NCBI GenBank assembly: GCA_038277395.1
Contig: CM076196.1
Location: forward strand, 80,408,286-80,472,285
Origin: Dryocosmus kuriphilus
Lineage: Eukaryota; Arthropoda; Insecta; Hymenoptera; Cynipidae
Direction: 5' to 3'
DNA length: 64,000 nucleotides
Shown here: in pieces, positions 14,875 to 25,689 of the stretch
How the letters are laid out: each line of letters begins with the position of its first letter
Numbering within the stretch: position 1 is the stretch's first letter
Notes under the pieces: model-generated
What the model was told of the DNA's origin: nothing
Database searches by the model: none
The model's input: the letters and a program-made list of their open reading frames with translations, nothing else
Position numbers and translations under genes: made by a program

Positions 14875-15166
14875 AGGGTTTCATGTTGTATGAAATCATA
14901 CCTGAATGACAATTATGAAGTTATAGAAATGAGTCGAATTTTCCAAATTCTCATAAGAATTCGTTCCAAATTTGAAACAAATATATATATATTGATAAAA
15001 AAATTCTGGTCATGTGAAGATTTCATGATTTTTCGAACAATTCTTTTCTCGAAATAATTTTTTTCGCGCTCCGAATTAAAATACTGCAACTTTCATTCCG
15101 ACTGGTGGAGGCCCCCAAGTGGTGGAGGCCCCGTTTGCCCCACCTTAAACCGGCCCTGCTCCCGAG

Positions 15167-15398
15167 TATTCAAGCTATTTTTCAATCAACTAATAATTAA
15201 TTTAAAATTTATAAAAGTTTGGTTAAAATTGTATATTTTATTAGGTTGAGAAATGATGTTTAGTCTCATCACCTTTAGAGTTTGTAGTAGACTGAAGTGT
15301 ACACACCTCTATCTGTGATACTTATTATAATAAACAAGGATAGGTTATCAAAGAGAAAGAGCGAAAGGTTTAACATTCAATTAAAATTATTAGAATTT
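15167..15398. other. AT-rich spacer after hAT element
   Basis: No gene or repeat recognised between the hAT target duplication and the Penelope fragment. Confidence 0.5.
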
Positions 15399-15585
15399 TT
15401 AATTTATGTAGTATTCTTTTTGGATGTACATCATTTCTGCTATTAGTCTTTTGTTTAAATTTTTTTCTTTGTGCAAAATTTCAACATTGGTCCAATCCAT
15501 ATCATGGCCAGTTTAGATTCTGTGTTCTGAAGTTACATTTAACTCATCCGGTGTTATGTTGTTTTTGTGTTTACTTGTGTTCACT
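15399..15585 (-). pseudogene. Penelope GIY-YIG endonuclease C-terminal fragment
   Basis: Minus-strand translation gives SKHKNNITPDELNVTSEHRI, a stop (TAA), TGHDMDWTNVEILHKEKN, and LIAEMMYIQK before a final TAA. This matches the C-terminal half of the endonuclease in the two complete Penelope elements of this window (HKNNI..., DWNNIEILHQE, VEMVFIKK at 23095-23290; DEHKRNI, NWDDVKILDSE, SEMIHIKK at 30000-30180). In GIY-YIG enzymes the glutamate in AEM or SEM is a metal ligand, kept here. The GIY and YIG strands are absent and one internal stop is present. Not previously flagged by open-frame length because of that stop. Confidence 0.75.
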
Positions 15586-16096
15586 AGTCCATCATCCCAA
15601 CTAAATTGCTCTATCTCTCTCCGAAGAACGGTAAAAGACGGCGACAACTGACATTTAACATTTTTCATCCCACTGCGTCACAGTTTCACCACGTCACAGG
15701 TCTGAAAACACTCTGTTTCCTGCTGCTCCAAATGAACTGGAAACCGAGGTTTCCATAGAAGTGTTGTGAAAAATAATATTGGTAGATAGAGTCGAATTAA
15801 ACAAAGATCTATGTTACAGTCAAGTAATACTACATATATATGGATTTAATATTTATTATTTAATTTTAAGACCGATCAAGCACAAAGCTAAGACTAATAA
15901 AAAAATGTAGCTAGGTTTTTTATTTATTTTCTCCAAGTTCATAGACATCAACTGCTACAGCACCTCAACTCTTTAGTTCTATATTAAATTATTGCATTGT
16001 CATTATCATACAAAATCTTTTATAGTCAAGTTTGGGAGTGCCTTCATGTGGATGGAAACGTGTTTGGGTTATTTCCCAGAGTTAAACTAAAAAGCT
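15586..16096. other. No gene recognised
   Basis: Ordinary AT-rich sequence with one slightly GC-richer stretch at 15590-15760. No ORF of interest or RNA gene seen. Confidence 0.45.
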
Positions 16097-17239
16097 CCCT
16101 GCTTAAAATGACGGATAGGATCCGATAGAACCAGATAACAAACCGAATAATAGACCGGATAGCCCACTTCGGATTCTTGTCTAGCCCTATCCGGGTCTTA
16201 TTCGGTTCGTAATATCTTTCGCGGAAAAATAACGGTCTTATCTGGGTTCTATTCGGGATGACATATCGAAATTATATTTGACTAAGTTAAAAGTGGTATT
16301 TAATCCGGTCCTATCCGGAAGTTTGTCGGAACAAAAGTTGAGTGACAAGACCAAAAATGATTTTCTATCTGGTTCTATCCGGCTTCCCAGCGGACATGTA
16401 AATCATAAAATTGAATTATTCGCCCGACGGAATCTTATCTGGCCCTATCCGGAACTTTGTTGGAACTAAAGTTGGGTATAAAGGCCGAAAATGGTTTTCT
16501 ATGTGGTTTTATCCGGCTTTCCAGCGGACATTTAAATTATAAAATCGAATTATTCGCCCGACGGAATCTTATCTGGCCCTATCCGGAATTTTGTCGGATC
16601 TAAAGCTGAGTGTAAAGGCCGAAAATGGTTTTCTATCTGGCCAGTAGTTCAGAATAATTCCGCCAGGAGCGCAGGGATTCTTGTCTCACAATAGTAGTCG
16701 ATCGTCGGGGCTATAAGTTAGCCACAATTTTTCACTATTAGTTAGAATGAAAAGATGTATCTAATACATCTGTTTGATCGTCATCGATTCTTTTTTTTGG
16801 TGCTTTCACAGTACGAGTATCTGGTAGGATAAGGCAATGCGGGTACTGAAAATATTCCGTATAGACCCAGATAAGAAACCAGATACAGAAATTTTAAATA
16901 CCGACAAACTGCCAGATAGAACCGGATAAGAAAACGGACACAAATACCGTACAAGTTTCCGGATAGAACCAGATAAGAAAGCGGAATGGGCTATGCGGGT
17001 GCCGAAAATATTCCGCGCAGAGCCAGATAAGAAGCCAGATAGAAAAATTTTAAATACCGATCAATTGCCAGATAGAACCGGATAAGAAATTGTATAGAAC
17101 AAAAGAAGGGCCGAGAATATTCCGTATAGAGCCAGATAAGAAACCAGACACAAATACCGTATAAGTTTCCGGATAGATCACGATAAGGTTCCGAATCCTA
17201 TCCGTCTCTATCGGATCCTATCTGGCATTTTTAGCAGGG
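16097..17239. mobile_element. Family B element, copy 2 (1143 bp)
   Basis: The ends CCCTGCTTAAAATGACGG and GGCATTTTTAGCAGGG are inverted repeats flanked by CT on both sides (16095-16096, 17240-17241). The interior repeats TCTATCCGG / CCGGATAGA motifs. It also has a higher-order direct repeat of about 140 bp with GAATTATTCGCCCGACGG at about 16412 and 16550, and a second set with ATTCCGYRYAGAGCCAGATA near 16852, 17012 and 17117. No coding capacity. It is almost three times longer than copy 1 with matching termini, so length varies by interior repeat number. Confidence 0.82.
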
Positions 17240-17241
17240 CT

Positions 17242-18907
17242 ACGCTTTAGAGGGTTCGAATTTCAAAACGAGGAGGTGAAACAAAATGGGATTACTGAAA
17301 GTTTTGACTCAATTCCATGGATGTTTATATCAGTTTTGTCAGTGTTATTAATTTTAATCAAATTGATATAGTCATAACATGAATCAAAAAGTGTATTGTG
17401 ACATATTTTTTTATGAATAAGAAGGAAATATTTCAATTTTGTTATTTTTATACTGGAAAAATAAATATTACGAATGGGAAGTTCTTAGATACTTCTTCAA
17501 ATGATAATATTTAAAATACTTAAGAATCAATGAATCGAGTCTAGAAATTTGATGAAGAACTAGAATCTACAATATGGGATACAATAAGCGATACAACAAG
17601 GGTTCTAATTGTATTTAGCAATTCTCCTTAGAGTTCCCATCTGTTAAGGTTAATAGCTGCTTGTCTTAGGCGAATGACCCGACCTGACCCTGAGATGGTT
17701 CCGACAAGGGTTTGCATTTGGTACTATCATGTACTTACTATGTCTGTATGTAGTCGACCAAGCCGTTCAACACGTTCTCATCCCAGGGGAGTCCCCAAAG
17801 ATGCGACCATGTAAGAGCTGAAACTAGAAGAGGGGTTGAAACGTAAGGAAGAGAGGCTGCTCCCAGGAGAATCCTCTAAATTTAATATAGAGTCAATTGA
17901 AGAAAATCTAATAAAATTGCTTCTGCCCGAAGCTATTGGTTCGCTAAAGTCAATCGATTGAAACATCACCTACTGTGTCACTGCAAACATCGTTGATTCA
18001 TTATAAAACGACTTTTAGAAAGGGAAACTTTGCACTTACAAAGATTTAACAATGGTAGACCTTTTATATTTTCTACAGTTAAACAAAAAACTAAACTGCG
18101 CTTAGACTTAAAACTTGAAACGGTGTCTGTTAACAAAAAAAATCTTAATCATCATTTTCATGAACATATTCAAAATTATCAACGTTGGTAATTGAATTTG
18201 TAGTGTGTTGAAAGCTTCAGTTTGAAAATATTCACATCATCATAATGCTAATTGAAAAAGTGGTAAGGCTTAAATTTGTAGAATTGAAATCGTGAATTTC
18301 TAAATAGTTCACAATTAAAATTTTTTATTTTTTCGAAATTCAAGTTTATGATTTTAATTCTTTCACAATTAGAAGTTTTTGTTCTTCTCTAATATTTGAA
18401 GGTTTAGAATAGAAATTTTTCATTTTTCAGAACTCGGTTTGTAAGTATTTCAATTTGAAATCTGCTTAGAATTTGAAATTTTTAATTAACGAATGCATTC
18501 AAATTATATCTGCTTGAATTTGAAAGCTTTAATTTTAATTTCTTTAATCTTTATGGCTGAACATTTTTTCTAACTTAAAGTTCTTTCTAGTTACTTGCAG
18601 CTGAAATGTTGTCCTTTTTACATTGGTATTGCATTTTTTTTATATAAACCCGAAACTACTGCTTCTTTTTTATAATTTGGCATCCAAAAATTCAGAAAAG
18701 CATTATAAATGTTTCAATATCCATACTTTGAGTTATTTAAGCACTAAATGAAAAAGCAGAGCTGCAACAGATCAGAGAGTTCTGGAAAGTCAGGGAATTT
18801 TAAAATGTTTAGGAAAAGTCAGTTGAAGGCAAGTAAATCCTGAAAAAGTACAGGGAATTTTCGAAAAACTGAAATTGAACCTTATAAAACTCTGGATGAC
18901 TGTTGGC
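17242..18907. other. AT-rich region with one coding-like patch
   Basis: Mostly unassigned AT-rich sequence. The patch at 17640-17970 is GC-richer and contains the coding-like stretch listed separately. The rest shows no repeats or RNA genes that I can support. Confidence 0.45.
17815..17961 (+). pseudogene. Coding-like fragment of unknown family
   Basis: A 48-codon stretch ending at TGA reads ELKLEEGLKRKEERLLPGES followed by KFNIESIEENLIKLLLPEAI. It is charged, helical-looking and low in the runs typical of chance frames. A stop lies just upstream, and other frames show further coding-like segments downstream (about 18000-18110). It may be a decayed gag-like or transposase fragment; I do not recognise it. 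Confidence 0.25.
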
Positions 18908-18909
18908 TA

Positions 18910-19959
18910 GGGTGGGCCGAACAAATTTTTGTTTAAACTTCAAAATACTACGAGGCTTAAAAGTTTGTATATGCTAGAAGTAGTTTATCCTGAAACTTTC
19001 TCCCCGATAAAAAAAAATAATTCAGCTATCGCGAGTGTACTGAAGTTTGAAACAGCGATGAGCGCTAAATTTGTCTTGTGCCTGATACTTTTATAAATTT
19101 TGATGATTATTGCTTACTGGAGTTTGTAATTTATATTATTGCCAATATATCCTGAATGATAAATGTAAAAAAATGTTTTCGAAAACTTACATAAGTCCGC
19201 TAAAACTGCCCAAAAATATCTAAAATTGACGTTTTTCTTCGTTTTAAACACCGCTAAAATACAAACTAATACCAAAAATCTGAAAAAACCGAGCTTTCTT
19301 CGACAAGATATAGCCTTTAAAATGAGATCAAAAAACTTCAAGAAGCTTCATACCAAAAATGCGTACATGTGTTTTTTAGAAGAATGACAAATGAAATATT
19401 TAATAGCTTTTCTCTCTTTTTATTTTGTTTTTAACATCTCTGACATAAACCCTGATTTGTAAATAATAGAATCATATTTATCACGGTTTTGTGCCTATTT
19501 CACTATTTGAATTAAGTAAAATAATTAAAATATATTAAAATATAGTCATACTATTGCATAGTACAAAGCATCATTGCAAAAAGTTGACAGAGAAGTAAAA
19601 ACCAGGAAAAAAATAAAAACCTAAATAGAATCATTAAATTAAATTAAATCATTCATTTTTAATTTTTCTAGCAAAACATAAGTACACATTTTTGGTCATA
19701 ACTCAGTGAATAATAAAGATTTTTATATATTTTTTGGTCTCATTTTAAAGGTTATATCTTGCCGACAGTATTAGTTTCATGGATTTTAAGGGTGTTTAAA
19801 ACAAAATAAAACGTCAATTTTAGACATTTTTGGACAGTTTTAGTGGAATTATGTATTTTTTATAATGGCTTAAATTTTCAGGATAAACTACTTCTAGCAT
19901 GCACAAACTTTTATGCCCTGTGCCATTTTGAAATTTAAAAATTTTTCTTCGGTCCACCC
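18910..19959. mobile_element. Palindromic MITE, GGGTGGGCCGAA termini
   Basis: TA, then GGGTGGGCCGAACAAATTTT at the left; AAAATTTTTCTTCGGTCCACCC, then TA at the right (TA at 18908-18909 and 19960-19961). Arms of about 450 bp are inverted copies: TAGAAGTAGTTTATCCTGAA near 18977 pairs with GATAAACTACTTCTAGCATG near 19882, and AAATTGACGTTTTTCTTCG near 19221 pairs with CAAAATAAAACGTCAATTTT near 19801. No coding capacity. Same terminal type as 9104-10075 and 42459-43003. Confidence 0.85.
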
Positions 19960-20505
19960 TACTTTTGGCACTAAAAGTGTTTCAAGAAAATCTATAAATG
20001 AACATTTTTCGGCATTAAAATTATTTTTTTATTAACTATAAGGTATATTTTTATACATGAAAAAAAATTTTAACGGTCAGAGAAGCTGAGAAATTGGGCA
20101 GATAAGTGTCAGCGAATATCAGAAAATTTTGAAATCGTGATTTAGCAGTAACCGAGAAAAAGTCATTTTGCGGATTCCAGCATTTTTCTTACAATTACTA
20201 TCTCTCAAAAGAAAAAGTGTAAAAGGCAGATATATAATTCTTTCATGATAATTTTCGAACCAAGTATAATTTTTCAGATTCTGGAACATTATATACTACA
20301 AGTATCCAGAAAAAAGGTTTATTTCGACGTTTATTTGAAACCAAATAGGATTGGCTTTAACGGTCATTCGATTTCAAAAATAATGTCCCATTAGTGTTAA
20401 TAGTGTTGGGTAAATTCAGGAAGATAGTCGGATGACTTAACAATAACTGTGGCACTAATAAAGGAAAATATTTTATTATAAAATCCGAAAATTTGGCATC
20501 TTTAC

Positions 20506-20705
20506 GATTCATTCGGACAAATAATTTTTTGGAAAACAAAAAGGAATGTTCCCCGCAGCCCGGATTTGAACCGAGAACGCCACTATGCATGAGTGGAGCG
20601 TTAACGTAAGCGTAATTGGCTAACGCTCCACTCATGTATAGTGGCGTTCCCGGTTCAAATCCGGGCTGTCTTGTGATTCAAGAAATTATTTGTTCGAATG
20701 AATCA
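20506..20705. repeat. Inverted pair of tRNA-like halves
   Basis: The plus-strand arm (20605-20669) contains TAATTGGCTAACGCTCCACT, an anticodon-arm-like hairpin CCACT/AGTGG, and the T-arm/B-box GGTTCAAATCC with GGGCTG. The minus-strand arm (20556-20604) is the same sequence inverted with few differences. Homology of the arms continues outward to AATTATTTGT-YCGAATGAATC. The 7-base loop CATGTAT lacks the conserved U33, and the acceptor 5' half is missing, so neither arm is a functional tRNA gene. I read it as a tRNA-derived sequence that was duplicated head to head. Confidence 0.7.
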
Positions 20706-22210
20706 TAATTTATAATTTTCGAAATTTATAATTAAAAATTTGAAACTTTCGTAATCTGGAAATAACATCTTCCACAACTTATTAGCGGAAAATATTTGGA
20801 AGCATGTCGTCGTTCAAATATTTATGAATATTTATCTCCAGATATCTGTCGATATTAGTGTGCCCAATGCGCAAACGAGGGTCGAAACTGTACGAGCTGG
20901 CATTTCAGAATGGGCAGCATGATCACAAGCCCGGTGTTAATACAAAGCTATGTAGCAGGTTTTCGTTAAAATCGTGTAAAACCGATGGGAATATGAATTT
21001 ATGAGTCTTTTAATGCGCTTTTGTTAGTACCCTTCGTAACTCTCTTTTTCCGCATGCCGTCGAGTTGAGCGCGACGTGTAACATATTCCAAACTGTGTTT
21101 CGAATTTAAAGAGAAAACCAGCAAAAATTGAAAGCTCATACGGAAATCAACTTAATGTGTATCATTTGCATGCCTTGTGTATGTTACAAAACATTTTTTT
21201 TTCCAGGAATAATGAATATTTACTGTTCTATTTTTGCACACGGGTTTGCCATCAACATTTCTATTCAATCAGGACTGAAAACACGCTACTATTTTTTCTT
21301 TAAGTTTTTGCAGCTTTTATGCAAGCTCTACTTGAAATTTTCGTGTAAAGAGACCAAAATAATTGTTTCCGCGGAGTTTCATGTTCATCGTGTAAATTAC
21401 AACATTGTAGGAATAGCCTAGCACGTGCCGCATAAACTCATGCTACAGTGATATGATCGCTACACTGGTCTCCTTATCGTGCTGCATTTGTAATCGTGGA
21501 AAAAGCGCTGTTGGCGATAAAATGAAAGTAACACTTCCGTTTAACAATATTTTTAGAGCATAGGAAATTTATTTTATTAGATTTCTTCTTATAGGATAAA
21601 GTATTTAATCGCATACCTCTTTCATTTCCTAAAAATATTCTACATGAATACGAAAACTGTTTCAGTTGAAAATGAAAAAGACATGTATGTGCTGAGCATA
21701 TTCTAGTCACGGAAGGTATTAGGTGAGTAAAAATATTATGAATGGAAAGATTTATGAATAAAAATAAAGGCTGACATTGAGAATAAGATGCCATTATCTG
21801 GAAAAAAGTGTGTATGTGAAAAAGCAAAATTAGTCCTAGTTGCGCACGCAATACGTGGAGTGTAGCATGTTAGAGTCGAACACGCAGGTTATTCTACACG
21901 CGCTGTGATCGATCAACGCGTCATAATGCGCTAAAGCGTTCGTCGGAACGCAGACACGTGGTGATTCCGAACACGGATTTAATCGCTTGAAACAGATCTC
22001 CTGGAGGAGGAATGACCGCTGAATTATCGCAAAATAACACAACATACTAGCTTAAAGTCTTAAACATTTGCTAATTTTTTATTTCGTATACGCTGACTGG
22101 AAATGATATGACTATGACTAAAAATGGTAGATGGTTCTTCATTAAGTATACAAAGGAGGAGGCTCAATAATAGCTATATTTTATTAGAAAAAGTTTAACA
22201 TCTAGGATAA
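20706..22210. other. No gene recognised; GC/CpG patches
   Basis: Unassigned sequence. Patches at 20850-21110 and 21840-22020 are richer in CG dinucleotides than the surroundings, the second notably so. Open frames at 21128-21421, 21474-21851 and 21836-22045 show no family signature and composition like translated AT-rich DNA. These patches might be conserved noncoding sequence. Confidence 0.4.
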
Positions 22211-22681
22211 GATTTAAAGAATGGTGAAAATAATTTCATACGACTTCATCTAGACATATTTATTGATTCGAAATTTAAACGTTTCGAAAGTGGACCGCTT
22301 TCCTCATCAGTAACTCTAAAATAATATTAAAAACAGGATAAGATAATTTAGAATAATTTGGAATGATAATAAGAGATGATGACAATATGAAATTTACCTA
22401 ACTCGAAGAAGTATACAGTATTATTGCATATTAAGTATAATGTCACATCAAGAATTGGAATTTTAAGAGATGTCAGCTCTGAAATTATACAGAATTGTCA
22501 GTTGAAAAAATTTTGATATATTAATTTATTTGAATAAGATTTTTTATAATTATTGAAAGTTGAATAATTATTAATCTGAAATATTATATAGAGAAAAGAA
22601 CATATGATAATCAAAAACAAATTTTTATATTACTCACCAGCATTTTGAGGTTAAAAGTTTGTAATGTAATAGTAGTTAAAA
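22211..22681 (-). repeat. PLE1 left terminal inverted repeat
   Basis: Starts TTTAAAGAATGGTG and ends near TAATAGTAGTTAAA. It is the reverse complement of 25218-25689 with scattered substitutions and a few small indels. It carries the hammerhead motif on the minus strand, facing out of the element. Confidence 0.9.
22250..22315 (-). ncRNA. Hammerhead ribozyme motif, PLE1 left repeat
   Basis: Read on the minus strand: CTGATGAG, then stem II (GAAAG/CTTTC with one C-A mismatch and a short loop), then GAAAC, a stem III that closes with ACGTTTA against TAAATATGT, and the cleavage triplet GTC. The catalytic core nucleotides are all present. Stem I is weak, as in other Penelope hammerheads, which are known to act better as dimers. 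Confidence 0.75.
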
Positions 22682-23009
22682 GTATATTTTAAAACTTTGT
22701 AATTTGAAATTTCCATGATAGTAGATTATTGAGATAATTTTGTGACCAAAAAATTAGTGTTAAACATAATAGTAAGGACATTGTTCGTTGGAACATAAAG
22801 GTACATGTTTATGTTCCATCGAACGATTTAGAACTGACGCTCCAAAATCCAACAGTGAGTGCAAGGTTCATTAGAAGTAGCGTAGTAACCATGATGTTAT
22901 CTGAGTATGTATTATATATCAAATTATTTACAATTCAATATATTTATAGATTGTAATTAAGAATAGAAGCAAATATAGAATTTTAAAATATATAATTTGA
23001 TAGACTTTT

Positions 23010-25215
23010 TTAATTTTAAGCAATATATTCCAAAATCATTTGATAAGACGTATGGAAAAAATCTAAGTCTGTGATTTTATTTAGACAATTAATTTCATGT
23101 TTTTTTTATAAATACCATTTCTACAAAACATCTTTTATAGTAATTGGGTTCTTGGTGAAGAATTTCTATGTTGTTCCAATCTATGTGAGAGTTATTATTG
23201 TTATGAACTTCAGTTATATGTTTAGAAATAACATTGTGATATGTTTTACTTAATTTAATGTTATTTTTGTGTTCATTAATACGTATTTTTCAGGGACGTT
23301 TGGTTTGGCATATGTATATTTTACCACAGTCACAACTAATTTTGTAAACAACATTACAACGGTCAAAGGTTTCTAAAAAGTCTTTCCCTAAGCTTATCAA
23401 TTTTTTAAGTTTTGAATCTCTTCTAAAAATAGTTTTTTTATTGTGAGGTTTTAGTAATCGTTTTATATTCTGCGATATTGTTCCACTAAAATTAATACTA
23501 ATAATTTCTTTTTTATCAACTACTGTTTGAACATTGTTGTTGTTTAAGTTATTGTTATTAGATTTTTTATTAATTTCTTTAATTCTTAGTTTGGTATGTT
23601 TTGTTATAAATTCTTTAGGATAGTTGTTAAGATAAAGAATTTTTTATATGAATTTTAAATTATCGAGATGGAAGGAATTGTCAGATAATAATATTGCCGA
23701 ATCAACAATGTTTTTTATAATATTAATTGTATGTTGCACAGGATGGTTGGAAAAGAAATTTAATAGACGACCAGAATAAGTATCCTTTCTAAACCAATCT
23801 GTAATCAAGCAATTATTTTCATTTCTAATAACTTTAATATTTAAAAAGTTGATTGAATTATTAGTTTCTATTTCATGTGTAAATTGAAGTCTTGGATGGT
23901 ATGAGTTAAAAGTAGTTAATGTTTCATTAATTTTATTGTTCGGAATGATCATAAATGTGTCGTCAACATAACGAAAATAAGTTTCAATTTTAAACTTTAG
24001 GTTTTTAAAAATTTCGGTTTCAAGATCTTCCATTATTATGTTAGCTAAAGTGCCAGAAATGGGAGGGCCCATTGGTGTTCCAAAGGTTTGCTTATAAAAT
24101 TTATTATTAAATTTAAAGTAAGTTGAGTCCATTACAAATTTTATACCATTTAAAAACTCATCTAAAGGAATATTAGTATTGTTTTTGATTATGTTCCATC
24201 TTTTTTCTAAGGCGTTAATAACTAATTCAAGTGGAACATTTGTAAACAGGGATGAAACATCCAAGGAAATCATTGAATCGGAATTGGAAATTTTAGTATT
24301 GACAAATAGATTCTTGAATTCAAAAGCGTTTTTAATAAAGGATTTTGGTTTAGGAAGTGATTTATAAATGATTTGATTTAATGTTTTTTGCAGTGTGATA
24401 AGTAGGAGAATTTATGCACGAAACAACACGTCTTAAAGGAATATTGTTTTTGTGTATTTTCGGCAATCCATATAGTCTGCAAATGTTAGTATTAGCAGCG
24501 ATCAAGGATTTTCTAGTAATATTACCAAGAAATCCTTTTATTCTCCAATTGTTAGTGAGTTTAAAGGTATCTTTTTGTAGTTGTGAAAGAGGATTGTAAT
24601 TGATATTTTTATAAGTGTTATCACCATTTAACATTGTGTTGATTTTGTTATTATAATCTGTTTTGTTTAAAATAACTGTAACATTGCCTTTGTCAGCACG
24701 GGTAATTAACAGGTTTTGGTTATGTTTAATAAAGGTTTTGTATCTTTCAGATTTTTAGCAATTAAATGGTCAACAACAGAAATTCTTTTTGGATTCTTAT
24801 TAAAGTTATTAACTATGGAAAGAACTTTGTGTCTAAAATCTTCTTGCCATTTTTCAGGAACTTTGTCAATATTTGCTTCTAAGTCTTTCACAATTTCAAA
24901 AATTTCATTATGCTTATTTTGTAAATTAGAATTGCTGAATTTTTCACCAAGTCTTAATATATCTATATCATTATCTGGAATTTGAGTATCAGAAAGATTA
25001 ACAAGCCATGGATCAGAATTATTGTTATAGGATTCTTCTAATCTATGTTTGTTTTAGAGGAATTATATTATGATTTTGAAAAGATTTTAAAGAATTAATT
25101 TTTTTTATTGAAGTTGTTCTGAATTTTGTCATTTAAAATTATTTTTCCATTGTTTTCAAAATGATTTATTATGTCGTTAAACTGTTCAATAGGCGTTTTG
25201 TCGAATCTGATTCGT
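23010..25215 (-). pseudogene. PLE1 reverse transcriptase-GIY-YIG endonuclease
   Basis: Penelope polyprotein: reverse transcriptase copies element RNA and the GIY-YIG nuclease nicks the target. In order on the minus strand: an N-terminal region (about 24640-25205, with LVNLSDTQIPDNDIDILRLG); RT fingers with RLYGLPKIHK (about 24470); RT core with SLDVSSLFTNVPLELVINAL, FGTPMGPPISGTLANIIMED and the catalytic YVDD box (23644-24273); then linker and GIY-YIG (about 23095-23390) with VVYKISCDC and EHKNNIK. The frame from the RT core through the nuclease is continuous apart from a TAA at 23644 and a TGA inside the nuclease. YIG is changed to YIC. Near 23100 an extra A in an A-run shifts the frame so the true C-terminus (HEINCLNKITDL) is lost. 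A further break separates the fingers from the core. Inactive but recently decayed. Confidence 0.88.
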
Positions 25216-25217
25216 GG

Positions 25218-25689
25218 CTTTTAACTACTACTACAACATTACAAATTTTTAACATCAAAATGCTGGTGAGTAATATAAAATTTTTTTTTGATTATCATAT
25301 GTTCTTTTGTCCATATAATATTTCAGATTAATAATTATTGAACTTTCAATAATTATAAAAAATCTTATTCAAATAAATTAATATATCAAAATTTTTTCAA
25401 CTGACAATTCTGTATAATTTCAGAGCTGACATCCCTTAAAATTCCAATTCTTGATGTGACATTATACTTAATATGCAATAATACTGTATACATCTTCGAC
25501 TTAGGTAAATGTCATATTGTCATCATCTCTTATTATCATTCCAAATTGTTCTAAATTATCTTATCCTGTTTTTAATATTATTTTAGAACTACTGATGAGG
25601 AAAGCGGTCCGCTTTCGAAACGTTTAAATTTCGAATCAATAAATACGTCTAGATGAAGTCGTATGAAATGATTTCCACCATTCTTTAAA
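25218..25689 (+). repeat. PLE1 right terminal inverted repeat
   Basis: Inverted copy of 22211-22681, ending CACCATTCTTTAAA. The hammerhead motif here is on the plus strand, again directed outward. Confidence 0.9.
25588..25655 (+). ncRNA. Hammerhead ribozyme motif, PLE1 right repeat
   Basis: CTGATGAG (25592-25599) is followed by a perfect 7-bp stem II, GAAAGCG/CGCTTTC with loop GTC, then GAAAC (25617-25621). Stem III forms between ACGT-TTA and TAA-ACGT-type sequence around a loop containing TTTCGAATCAA. The cleavage site GTC is at 25647-25649. All invariant core positions are kept. Compared with the left copy, a C/T change at the stem III base keeps pairing (G-C versus G-U). Processing of element RNA is the expected role. 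Confidence 0.82.

Larger units (their letters stand above)
12277..15158 (-). mobile_element. hAT transposon with nested insertions
   Basis: The termini are CAGGGTCGCATTTAGG at 12277 and, inverted, CCTTAAACCGGCCCTG ending at 15158. They are flanked by a perfect 8-bp direct duplication CTCCCGAG (12269-12276 and 15159-15166). CAGGG ends with an 8-bp duplication define the hAT superfamily. Its only recognisable gene piece is a minus-strand hAT dimerisation domain at 13010-13267. Two later elements sit inside: a foldback (13264-14434) and a family B element (14483-14874). Removing these leaves about 1.3 kb, so most of the transposase had been lost too. The element is dead. Confidence 0.9.
22211..25689 (-). 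mobile_element. Penelope-like element PLE1 with inverted terminal repeats
   Basis: A 3.48-kb retroelement bounded by ~471-bp inverted repeats (22211-22681 and 25218-25689), with a minus-strand gene for Penelope reverse transcriptase plus GIY-YIG endonuclease between them. Each terminal repeat contains a hammerhead-type motif. Penelope terminal repeats are often direct; an inverted arrangement is a known variant caused by inverted partial copies. Full length is retained but the gene is interrupted by stops and frameshifts. Confidence 0.9.

Noticed and set aside
20605..20669. Functional tRNA gene
   Set aside because: The T arm is good, but U33 is missing, the acceptor stem is not formed and the D arm is incomplete; the sequence is part of an inverted repeat.
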